A DNA stretch of 64,000 bases, from NCBI RefSeq assembly GCF_041807905.1, contig NZ_JBGVSA010000009.1:1-64000 (forward strand), given 5' to 3'. This stretch comes from JBGVSA01 sp041807905 (GTDB lineage Bacteria; Pseudomonadota; Gammaproteobacteria; Burkholderiales; Rhodocyclaceae). A model generated the notes under the pieces. That model saw only the letters and a list, made by a program, of their open reading frames with translations. It was not told where the DNA came from and did no database searches. This document shows, one piece after another, positions 27,907-34,838 of this stretch. Positions within the stretch are counted from its first letter, which is position 1; the number at the start of each line of letters is the position of its first letter. A program made the position numbers and the translations under genes.

Positions 27907-30393
27907 TCAGGCAGCCGCGCGATGCGCCTCGGTCATGGCCGGGCGAATGTGTGCGCGTGCGTCACCGATGCCCAGGTCCTGCGGGAAGTCATCCACACGG
28001 ATGCACTTCTGGCGCAGCGCCTCGCGGCGTTCTAGCAATTGTTGTTCCTCGACCGTGATGATCTTGCGCTCGATGGCCTGTGCGATCTGGGCCGGCATGC
28101 CGCGCGCATCGATCTGCCCCGCCTTGTGGGCAGCGCGCACGCGGGCTTCGATGGCGTCCGCGGCGACGGCTGCCTGCAGCGCCAGTTCGAGCGTGCCGAC
28201 GGGGTCGTCCTCGGTCGTCGGCACATAGCTGTCGGCCACCAGACGGTCGCGCGTGGCGGACGGCGCGATCAGCAACTGTGCGACTTCGTGCCCCAGGCGA
28301 TCGGACGGCGTGACGTAGCGCTGGCCGAAGGGGAACACCACGCGACGCAGGCCCCAGGCAAGGAAGCGATTGGGGAAGTTGGCGATGACGCCGTCGAATG
28401 CAATCTGCATCTTGAAGATCGCATCTCGGATCGACCAATGCATGAGCGGCGCGTCGGCGGCCTGGCGACCTTCGACTTCAAAACGTTTGAGCGTGGCCGA
28501 ACACAGGTAGAGCTGCGAGAGGATGTCGCCCAGTCGCGCGGAGAGTTTTTCCTTGCGCTTGAGATCGCCGCCCATGGTCAGCATCGACACGTCGGCGAGG
28601 AACGCGAAGGCTGCCGCGAAGCGCGTCAGGCGCTGGTAGTAGCGGCGCGTTTCGGGCGCAACATTGTCCGGCGCGCGCACGAAGCGCGCACCCGTCAGGC
28701 CCATCAGGAAGGCGCGCGCCTTGTTCGAGGCGGTAAAGCCGATGTGCGAGAACAGCGCATCGTCGAAAGCCACCAGCGCGCGCGTGTTGTCGCGATCCTG
28801 CGTGGCGAGCATTTCCTTGAGCACGTACGGATGGCAGCGGATCGCACCCTGCCCGAAGATGATCAGGCAACGCGTGAGGATGTTGGCGCCTTCCACCGTG
28901 ATGCCGACGGGAATCTGCTGATACGCGCGGCCGAGGAAGTTCTGCGGCCCGAGGCAGATGCCCTTGCCGCCGAGAATGTCCATGCCGTCGTTGACCACCA
29001 CACGGGCACGCTCGGTGACGTGGTACTTGACGATGGCGGACACGACCGAGGGCTTCTCGCCCAGGTCGATCGCGCCGGCGGTCATCACGCGCGCCGCATC
29101 GGCCATGTACAGATTGCCGCCGATACGCGCCAGCGGTTCTTCCACGCCTTCGAACTTGCCAATGGCGGTCTTGAACTGCGCACGTACGCGGGAATATGCG
29201 CCGACGGCCCGCGCCGTGAGCTTCATCATGCCGGTGTTGGAAGCCGGCAGCGAGATCGAACGCCCGGCGGCGAGACATTCCATCAGCATGCGCCACCCCT
29301 GCCCCGCCATCTTCGGGCCGCCGATGATGAAGTCCAGCGGCATGAAGACGTCCGTCCCCCAATTGGGTCCGTTCTGGAACATCGCGTTGAGCGGCAAGTG
29401 GCGACGGCCGATATTCACGCCCGGATGGTCGTGCGGCACCAGCGCGCAGGTGATGCCCAGATCATCGACGTTACCGATCAGGTGGTCGGGGTCGTACAGG
29501 CGGAAAGCCAGCCCCAGCACCGTGCAGATGGGCCCGAGTGTGATGTAGCGCTTGTCCCAGGTGACGCGCATGCCGAGCACTTCGCGCCCTTGGTAGATGC
29601 CCTTGCAGACGACGCCGCGATCGGGAATCGACGCGGCATCCGAGCCCGCTTGCGGACTGGTCAGTGCGAAGGCGGGAATCTCCTGTCCGCACGCCAGACG
29701 CGGCAGGTAGTACGACTTCTGCTCGTCGGTGCCGTAGTGCAGGAGCAGTTCGGCCGGCCCGAGCGAATTGGGCACCATGACGCTGACGGCGGATGCCGAG
29801 CTGCGCGTGGACAGCTTCATCACGATCTGCGAATGCGCGAAGGCCGAGAAGCCTTTACCGCCATACGACTTGGGGATGATCATGCCGAGGAAGCCCTTGT
29901 CCTTGATGTACTGCCAGGCTTCGGGCGAGAGATCGTTGTGGACGTGGGTGGTTTCCCAGTCGTTCACGAGACGGCATAGTTCGTTGGTCTCGACATCGAG
30001 GAAGGATTGTTCCTCCGGCGTGAGCGTGGGCTGCGGCAGCGACAGCAGCTTCTTCCAGTCGGGGCGACCCGAGAACAGTTCGCCGTCCCACCACACCGTA
30101 CCGGCTTCGAGCGCGGTGCGTTCGGTGTCCGACATCGCCGGCAGCATCTTCTTGTAGGCGCCGAAAATACCGCGTGTCACCAGCGCGCGACGCAGCGGCT
30201 TCAATACGAACACGGCGCCGATCACCACCGTAATGGCCGCCAGCACGATGCCGGTCGTCGTCGACCAGCCGGCTGCCGCCGACAGACCGAACCACCACGC
30301 GGCCAGCGCCACTACCCACACTGCCAGCGGCGCACGCATCGCAGCCAGTGCGAGCATGCCGATCACCAGCAACACCACTAATCCAATCACCAT
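27907..30393 (-). CDS. fadE: Acyl-CoA dehydrogenase
   Basis: 828 residues, the long FadE type of proteobacteria. First beta-oxidation step: FAD-dependent formation of trans-2-enoyl-CoA. Seen: two hydrophobic segments at the N-terminus (residues 1-60) that anchor it to the membrane, IPKSYGGKGFSAFAHSQIV, the substrate-binding ALTSPQAGSDAASIPD, WDKRYITLGPI, DILGGKGICLGPQNFLGRAY and GANILTRCLIIFGQGA. AGGAGA lies seven bases before the ATG. It is 39 bases downstream of the TetR gene with no own promoter visible, so it is expressed from the TetR promoter. Confidence 0.95.
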   Translation of the reverse strand: MVIGLVVLLVIGMLALAAMRAPLAVWVVALAAWWFGLSAAAGWSTTTGIVLAAITVVIGAVFVLKPLRRALVTRGIFGAYKKMLPAMSDTERTALEAGTVWWDGELFSGRPDWKKLLSLPQPTLTPEEQSFLDVETNELCRLVNDWETTHVHNDLSPEAWQYIKDKGFLGMIIPKSYGGKGFSAFAHSQIVMKLSTRSSASAVSVMVPNSLGPAELLLHYGTDEQKSYYLPRLACGQEIPAFALTSPQAGSDAASIPDRGVVCKGIYQGREVLGMRVTWDKRYITLGPICTVLGLAFRLYDPDHLIGNVDDLGITCALVPHDHPGVNIGRRHLPLNAMFQNGPNWGTDVFMPLDFIIGGPKMAGQGWRMLMECLAAGRSISLPASNTGMMKLTARAVGAYSRVRAQFKTAIGKFEGVEEPLARIGGNLYMADAARVMTAGAIDLGEKPSVVSAIVKYHVTERARVVVNDGMDILGGKGICLGPQNFLGRAYQQIPVGITVEGANILTRCLIIFGQGAIRCHPYVLKEMLATQDRDNTRALVAFDDALFSHIGFTASNKARAFLMGLTGARFVRAPDNVAPETRRYYQRLTRFAAAFAFLADVSMLTMGGDLKRKEKLSARLGDILSQLYLCSATLKRFEVEGRQAADAPLMHWSIRDAIFKMQIAFDGVIANFPNRFLAWGLRRVVFPFGQRYVTPSDRLGHEVAQLLIAPSATRDRLVADSYVPTTEDDPVGTLELALQAAVAADAIEARVRAAHKAGQIDARGMPAQIAQAIERKIITVEEQQLLERREALRQKCIRVDDFPQDLGIGDARAHIRPAMTEAHRAAA

Positions 30394-30432
30394 CTCTGTC
30401 TCCTGGGATTTTTCGTTTTTTATTCGGTTTGT

Positions 30433-31143
30433 TCAGTCGGCCTGTCGCGCGGGTTCGCCGCGCATGCCGTGTCCATCCGGTAACGGCGCCCGCAGCCCGC
30501 CGAGCAGGAAGGCGGCCAGGCGCGGCTTGAGCAGCGCCGGGTCATCGTCGAAGCGTCCCGTCACCAGTTCCAGCGAATCGGCGCCGGAAATGGCGTAGGA
30601 CATCGCCCCCATCATGAAATGGAAGCGCCACATGATTTCCGCGCGCGGTACGTCGGGCAGCGAGCGGTACAGCGCGTCGGTGTAGCGCGCCACCACCTGC
30701 GCGTATTCGTCCGCCATGAATTTGCGGACGAATTCCGCCGGCTCGGTATAAGTGCGTCCAAGCAGGCGCATGAAGGTGTGTCCGCCGCGTTCGGTATCGG
30801 CCGCCATGTCGAGCGCGGGGCCGAAGAAGCCTTCCAGCACCGCGCTGGGCTTGAGCGGCGCACCAGCGGCGGCGGCTTCGGCGCGATCGAGCATGGCCAG
30901 CCGGTGCAGGTTCAGTTCGGTCAGGCGACGACGGAAGACCTCCTGGAAGAGACCTTCCTTGCTGCCGAAGTGATAGTTGACCGACGCCAGATTCACGCCC
31001 GCGACGGACGTGATGAGGCGCATCGACGTGCCGTCGAAGCCATGTTCAGCGAAGAGTTTTTCGGCCGCATCGAGAATGCGCGCGGCGGTGTCGGATGATC
31101 CACGCGCTTCGGGGGCGCGCTTGTCCAGCACTGTCGTATTCAC
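30433..31143 (-). CDS. TetR-family regulator of fatty acid degradation (PsrA/FadP-like)
   Basis: 236 residues from GTG 31143 (MNTTVLDKRAPE), which has AGGAG eight bases upstream; the alternative GTG at 31152 lies directly on that site. Seen: an N-terminal TetR helix-turn-helix (ARILDAAEKLFAEHGFDGTS ... VNLASVNYHFGSKEGLF, about residues 20-65) and a helical ligand-binding domain. First gene of the beta-oxidation operon, with a palindrome matching the PsrA-type operator over its own promoter. Known: PsrA and the proposed betaproteobacterial FadP repress fad genes and release DNA on binding long-chain acyl ligands. Assignment to one of these names is inference. Confidence 0.88.
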   Translation of the reverse strand: MNTTVLDKRAPEARGSSDTAARILDAAEKLFAEHGFDGTSMRLITSVAGVNLASVNYHFGSKEGLFQEVFRRRLTELNLHRLAMLDRAEAAAAGAPLKPSAVLEGFFGPALDMAADTERGGHTFMRLLGRTYTEPAEFVRKFMADEYAQVVARYTDALYRSLPDVPRAEIMWRFHFMMGAMSYAISGADSLELVTGRFDDDPALLKPRLAAFLLGGLRAPLPDGHGMRGEPARQAD

Positions 31144-31166
31144 TGAGGTCACTCCTGAATCCAGAT

Positions 31167-31180
31167 CAAACGTTCGTTTG
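31167..31180. promoter_or_regulatory. PsrA-like operator palindrome
   Basis: Perfect inverted repeat CAAACG-TT-CGTTTG, fitting the known PsrA consensus (G/C)AAAC-N2-4-GTTT(G/C). It lies just downstream of the -10 box of the TetR-fadE promoter, over the expected transcription start, so bound repressor would block the promoter. Confidence 0.8.
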
Positions 31181-31181
31181 A

Positions 31182-31209
31182 ATCATACGTTCAATTTGAC
31201 CCAGGTCAA
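31182..31209 (-). promoter_or_regulatory. Sigma70 promoter of the TetR-fad operon
   Basis: On the minus strand TTGACC (31209-31204), a 16-base spacer and TATGAT (31187-31182): both boxes match the consensus at five of six positions. The palindrome at 31167-31180 follows directly. Confidence 0.75.
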
Positions 31210-31281
31210 CTAAGGGGAATCCACAAGGAATAATTGGACGGAAACAAAGGGTACGCAGGACGCGTACCCACGGGCGTTGCG

Positions 31282-31776
31282 TCAGTGCGCGTTGGCGATC
31301 AGCGAGCGAGCCATGTGCTGCGCCTCGCCGTAACTCGGGTGCAGGGCGATCGACTGGGTCGAAAAACCATGGCGACGCCAGAAAGGCTGCGCCTCGCCCA
31401 CCGCCACAAGACGCGCGCTACGAATGGCACGTGCATGGGCCGCCGCAAAAAGGGCGTCGAGCAAGCGCTGCGCGGCTCCAACGCCGCGACGCAGCGGGCA
31501 GACGGCGAGGTCATGGAAGAACACATGATCGGCCGCTTCGCAGGCAGGCAGCGGCGTGTGCAGTGCGGGCGGCGGCCCGGCCCACGGATGCGCAAAAACG
31601 TAGCCCACCACCGCATCGCCTGCCAAAGCAACAAAGCAGAAGGCCGGGCCAAGGGCGAGCCGGCTGGCCAGCGCATCGGTCGGTTCGTGATAGCCAGGCG
31701 GATAGGCCCGGCATTGCAGGTCGAATACGGCCGGCAAGTCGGACACCCGCATCGGCCGCACCACTACTGATGTCAT
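31282..31776 (-). CDS. GNAT family N-acetyltransferase
   Basis: 164 residues. Seen: the GNAT fold with FHDLAVCPLRRGVGAAQRLL, the R-x-x-G-x-G/A acetyl-CoA loop at about residues 96-101, and WRRHGFSTQSIALHPSYGEAQHM at the end (beta-bulge region plus a common Tyr). The substrate is unknown. Its ATG overlaps the hemB stop by four bases, so it is translated together with hemB, an association often seen in related genomes. Confidence 0.88.
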   Translation of the reverse strand: MTSVVVRPMRVSDLPAVFDLQCRAYPPGYHEPTDALASRLALGPAFCFVALAGDAVVGYVFAHPWAGPPPALHTPLPACEAADHVFFHDLAVCPLRRGVGAAQRLLDALFAAAHARAIRSARLVAVGEAQPFWRRHGFSTQSIALHPSYGEAQHMARSLIANAH

Positions 31777-32777
31777 GCGCCGCCCTTGAGCGCGCGCGCT
31801 GCGTGCAGCGCATAGTACGTGAGCACGCCATCGGCGCCGGCGCGCTTGAAGGCGGTCAGCGATTCAAGAATCACCGCCTCCGACAGCCAGCCGTTGGCAA
31901 TCGCCGCCTGCAGCATCGCGTATTCGCCGCTGACTTGATAGACAAAGGTCGGCACCTGGAGCTCGGTCTTCACCCGGCGCACGATGTCCAGATATGGCAT
32001 ACCAGGCTTGACCATGACCATGTCCGCGCCTTCGGCGAGGTCGGCGGCGGCCTCGTGCACAGCCTCGTCCGAATTGGCCGGGTCCATCTGGTAGGTGTAC
32101 TTGTTGCCCTTGCCGAGATTCGCGGCCGATCCGACGGCATCGCGGAACGGCCCGTAAAACGCCGATGCGTACTTGGCTGAGTAGGCCAGGATGCGCGTGT
32201 AGATCAGGCCGTGGGACTCCAGTTGCTGGCGGATGCGGCCGATGCGGCCGTCCATCATGTCGGAAGGTGCGACCACGTCGGCACCTGCCTGCGCGTGACA
32301 CAGCGCCTGCTTTTCGAGCGCCGCCACGGTTTCATCGTTGAGCACATAGCCGGACTCGTCGATCAACCCGTCCTGCCCGTGCGTGGTGTACGGATCGAGG
32401 GCGACGTCCGTGATCACGCCCAGTTCGGGAAAGTGCTTCTTCAGCGCCTGCACCGTGCGGGGAACCAGACCTTCGGGGTTCCAGGCCTCGGCGGCATCGA
32501 GACTCTTATGGGCCTGGTCCACCACCGGGAACAAGGCCAGCGCCGGCACGCCGAGCTTCACGGCCTCTTCCGCCACCCGCAGGAGATTGTCGATCGACAC
32601 GCGTTCGACGCCGGGCATCGAAGCGACCGCCTCGGTGCGACGCTCGCCATCGAGCACGAAGACCGGGTAGATCAGATCGTCGGCAGACAGGCGCGATTCG
32701 CGCATGAGACGGCGGGAGAAGTCGTCCCGACGCATGCGGCGCGGGCGAGCATGGGGAAATGCTGCGAACTTGGTCAC
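31773..32777 (-). CDS. hemB: Delta-aminolevulinic acid dehydratase (porphobilinogen synthase)
   Basis: 334 residues. Condenses two 5-aminolevulinates to porphobilinogen in haem biosynthesis; cytoplasmic homo-octamer. Seen: Schiff-base lysines Lys202 (AYSAKYASAFYGP) and Lys257 (MVMVKPGMPYLD). At about residues 124-137 the metal loop reads DVALDPYTTHGQDG, with Asp and other residues in place of the three zinc Cys, so it is the zinc-independent, Mg-stimulated form. The start is ATG 32777. Upstream lies a 516-base intergenic region with strong RNA structure on the opposite strand. Confidence 0.96.
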   Translation of the reverse strand: MTKFAAFPHARPRRMRRDDFSRRLMRESRLSADDLIYPVFVLDGERRTEAVASMPGVERVSIDNLLRVAEEAVKLGVPALALFPVVDQAHKSLDAAEAWNPEGLVPRTVQALKKHFPELGVITDVALDPYTTHGQDGLIDESGYVLNDETVAALEKQALCHAQAGADVVAPSDMMDGRIGRIRQQLESHGLIYTRILAYSAKYASAFYGPFRDAVGSAANLGKGNKYTYQMDPANSDEAVHEAAADLAEGADMVMVKPGMPYLDIVRRVKTELQVPTFVYQVSGEYAMLQAAIANGWLSEAVILESLTAFKRAGADGVLTYYALHAARALKGGA

Positions 32778-32869
32778 TGGTACATCCTCGCGGAGTGATT
32801 CGATGGCCGGTTTCGCGTAATCAGGAGAGGATCATCGAACAAAACCGGCCGTCCTGCGAAAAATCGCAT

Positions 32870-33031
32870 GATTGTCGGGAACTTCTATATCAAGGGCCCG
32901 TCATAGCCTGCAGATGGCGCGACGCCATCTCCCGCTTCACCTCCCTGAGCGGGCGCCTGAGCGCACTCCCCCGGGTCGTTCAGGTTGTTTTCCCCCCGGC
33001 GCGAACCCCTCTCGCCGGGGGCTTATTTTTT
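32870..33031 (+). ncRNA. Candidate structured small RNA antisense to the hemB leader
   Basis: Four consecutive stem-loops on the + strand: AGATGGCG-CGA-CGCCATCT (32912-32930, perfect), CCCGCT ... AGCGGG (32931-32953), CCTGAGCG ... CGTTCAGG (32956-32984, one G-U) and a GC-rich stem followed by TTATTTTTT (32992-33031). No + strand gene precedes them, so the terminator makes sense only for a non-coding transcript. The 5' end is a guess. A conserved 'hemB RNA motif' has been reported near hemB in Burkholderia; I cannot align it here. Confidence 0.5.
32992..33031 (+). terminator. Rho-independent terminator (+ strand) in the hemB-engB gap
   Basis: Stem CCCCCCGGCG / CGCCGGGGG (32992-33001 with 33013-33021), then GCTTATTTTTTC. 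Both neighbouring genes are on the minus strand, so it must end a transcript that starts inside the gap. Confidence 0.75.
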
Positions 33032-33046
33032 CTGGGCTTGTCCATG

Positions 33047-33117
33047 ATCGGGCTGCGAAGCCGTGATCGAAACTCATGCGCTGCCCGGAATCCTCATGCG
33101 CCGAGTACATTCCGGCT
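33047..33117. repeat. Intergenic repeat, copy 1
   Basis: Starts ATCGGGCTGCGAAGCCGTGA, runs identically for 32 bases (33047-33078) with 33183-33214, then CCGGAAT ... ATTCCGG, an inverted repeat. On the minus strand the shared part would spell MSFDHGFAAR, but no gene is credible. Confidence 0.75.
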
Positions 33118-33182
33118 CCTGCGCTGCTCTTCGTCTCGCTGACGACTTCTCGCACCGAACCTGAACAAGCCCCGCCAAATTC

Positions 33183-33270
33183 ATCGGGCTGCGAAGCCGT
33201 GATCGAAACTCATGTGCGGCCCGGAATCCGCTTGGACCGGAGTATGTACCGAAGTACATTCCGGCCTCTC
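33183..33270. repeat. Intergenic repeat, copy 2, with hairpin
   Basis: Second copy of the unit at 33047. Its right part can fold as CCGGAGTATGTAC-CGAA-GTACATTCCGG (33238-33266), a stem with a two-base bulge. Confidence 0.7.
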
Positions 33271-33293
33271 GCGCGAACCGCGCGCATGCGTTT

Positions 33294-33923
33294 TCAGTTG
33301 GCGACGGCTTCGGTTTCGTCGGTCGAAGGCGGCACCAGCCAGCTCCCCACGATGGCTTCTGCCTCTTCCACCCCGGTCTTCTTCAGGCTCGAGAAGAGCT
33401 GCACTGTCACCTGATCGCCCCAGCCCGCCTTGAGGTCGCGCCGCACCACGGCCAGCGTGCGCGCCTGTTCGGAGCGCGTGAGCTTGTCGGCCTTGGTCAG
33501 CAGCACGTGGATCGGCCGGCCCGTGGGCGCGTACCAATCAAGCATCTGACGGTCCAGCGGCGTGAGCGGATGGCGCGAATCCATGATCAGGATGAGCCCG
33601 ATCAGGCTCTCGCGCCGCGACAGGTAGTTTTCCAGCAGCTTGACCCACTGCTTGCGGATGGCCTCCGGCACCTTGGCGTAGCCGTACCCGGGCAGGTCGA
33701 CCAGCGCGGCGCCGTTGGTCATGCGGAAGATGTTGATCAACTGCGTGCGGCCCGGCGTCTTGGAGACGAAAGCCAGGCGCACATGCCCGACCAGCGTGTT
33801 GATGGCGCTGGACTTGCCCGCGTTGGAGCGCCCGGCAAAGGCGATCTCGGCGCCGGAAGGGGGCGGCAGATCCTGCGGGCGGGCAATGGAAATCTCGAAG
33901 CGTGCGTTGCGGAACAAGGGCAT
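33294..33923 (-). CDS. engB: Ribosome biogenesis GTP-binding protein EngB/YsxC
   Basis: 209 residues from MPLFRNARFEISIARPQDLP; the normal family length supports this start over the longer frame. Seen: G1 GRSNAGKSS (residues 31-39), T-rich switch KTPGRTQLI, G3 DLPGYGYAKVP, G4 TKADKL and G5-like FSSLKK. Known: essential GTPase for 50S subunit assembly. Divergent from cytochrome c4 across about 98 bases, the usual Burkholderiales arrangement. Confidence 0.95.
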   Translation of the reverse strand: MPLFRNARFEISIARPQDLPPPSGAEIAFAGRSNAGKSSAINTLVGHVRLAFVSKTPGRTQLINIFRMTNGAALVDLPGYGYAKVPEAIRKQWVKLLENYLSRRESLIGLILIMDSRHPLTPLDRQMLDWYAPTGRPIHVLLTKADKLTRSEQARTLAVVRRDLKAGWGDQVTVQLFSSLKKTGVEEAEAIVGSWLVPPSTDETEAVAN

Positions 33924-34021
33924 TTGAAGGGGCGCTGGCAGCGAATGCAGCCTGCGTATTGGCCGACGGGAGAGCTGATATAGAATATCAGGATTTGACA
34001 ACGCTTCCCGCCTTTGAGGTG

Positions 34022-34696
34022 ATGATGATCAAGCGCATGCTTTGCCTGTCCCTGACGCTGTCCGCCACCGTAGCGGTCGCCCAGACAGGCCCCCAGACTG
34101 CGGCCAAGCTTGACATGGCCAAGGCGAAACAGACTGTCGAGCAGGTGTGCGCCGCCTGCCACGGGGTCGATGGCAACAGTGTGATCACTGCCAATCCGTC
34201 GCTGGCGGGCCAGCACGCGTCATACATCTACAAGCAGTTGCACAACTTCAAGGGCTGGGACGGCAAGCAGCCCGAACGCCCCAATGCCGTGATGACGGCA
34301 ATGGCCACGCCGCTGTCGGACGACGACATGAAGGCGCTGGCAGCGTATTTCTCGCAGCAGAAGGCCAAGCCCGCCTTCGCACACAACAAGGACACGCTCG
34401 ATCTGGGCCGCCGCCTGTGGCGCGGTGGCGATCAGGCACGCGGCCTGCCCGCCTGCGCGGGTTGCCACGGTCCGGCCGGTGCAGGCCTGCCGGCGCAATT
34501 CCCGCGCCTTGCCGGCCAGCATCCGGAATACACCGAAGCCCAGCTCAAGGCATTCCGCGACGTGACCGACGCGTCCAAGCCCGATTCGCCGCGCGTGCGC
34601 GCCAACGATCCGAACTCGATGATGCGCAGCATTGCCCTGCGCATGACCGATCCCGAGATCAAGGCGGTGGCCGACTATATTGCCGGCCTGCGTTGA
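34022..34696 (+). CDS. Cytochrome c4 (dihaem)
   Basis: 224 residues from ATG 34022 (the next ATG, 34025, is equally plausible, with GAGG six bases before it). Seen: signal peptide to about residue 20 (AVAQ), two haem-attachment motifs CAACH (Cys43-His47) and CAGCH (Cys145-His149), and the two-domain repeat with MTAMATPLSDDDMKALAAYF and MRSIALRMTDPEIKAVADYI that supply axial Met ligands. Periplasmic dihaem electron carrier toward terminal oxidases. Followed by a strong terminator, so it is a single-gene unit next to the cytochrome c maturation genes. Confidence 0.93.
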   Translation: MMIKRMLCLSLTLSATVAVAQTGPQTAAKLDMAKAKQTVEQVCAACHGVDGNSVITANPSLAGQHASYIYKQLHNFKGWDGKQPERPNAVMTAMATPLSDDDMKALAAYFSQQKAKPAFAHNKDTLDLGRRLWRGGDQARGLPACAGCHGPAGAGLPAQFPRLAGQHPEYTEAQLKAFRDVTDASKPDSPRVRANDPNSMMRSIALRMTDPEIKAVADYIAGLR

Positions 34697-34711
34697 TCAA
34701 TGGCGACGCTG

Positions 34712-34737
34712 AAGGGGTGGCCCGGCCACCCCTTTTT
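34712..34737 (+). terminator. Rho-independent terminator after cytochrome c4
   Basis: Perfect 10-bp stem AAGGGGTGGC-CCG-GCCACCCCTT followed by a T-run (TTTTTG), 15 bases after the stop codon. Confidence 0.9.
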
Positions 34738-34838
34738 GTTTTCTGCCGCCGATTGCGCAGTGAATGCATGCCGCGCGGCACAATGCTGCAACCAAAGGCG
34801 GCCGCACCGGTCGTAGTAACGACCAACCGCCCAGTCCC

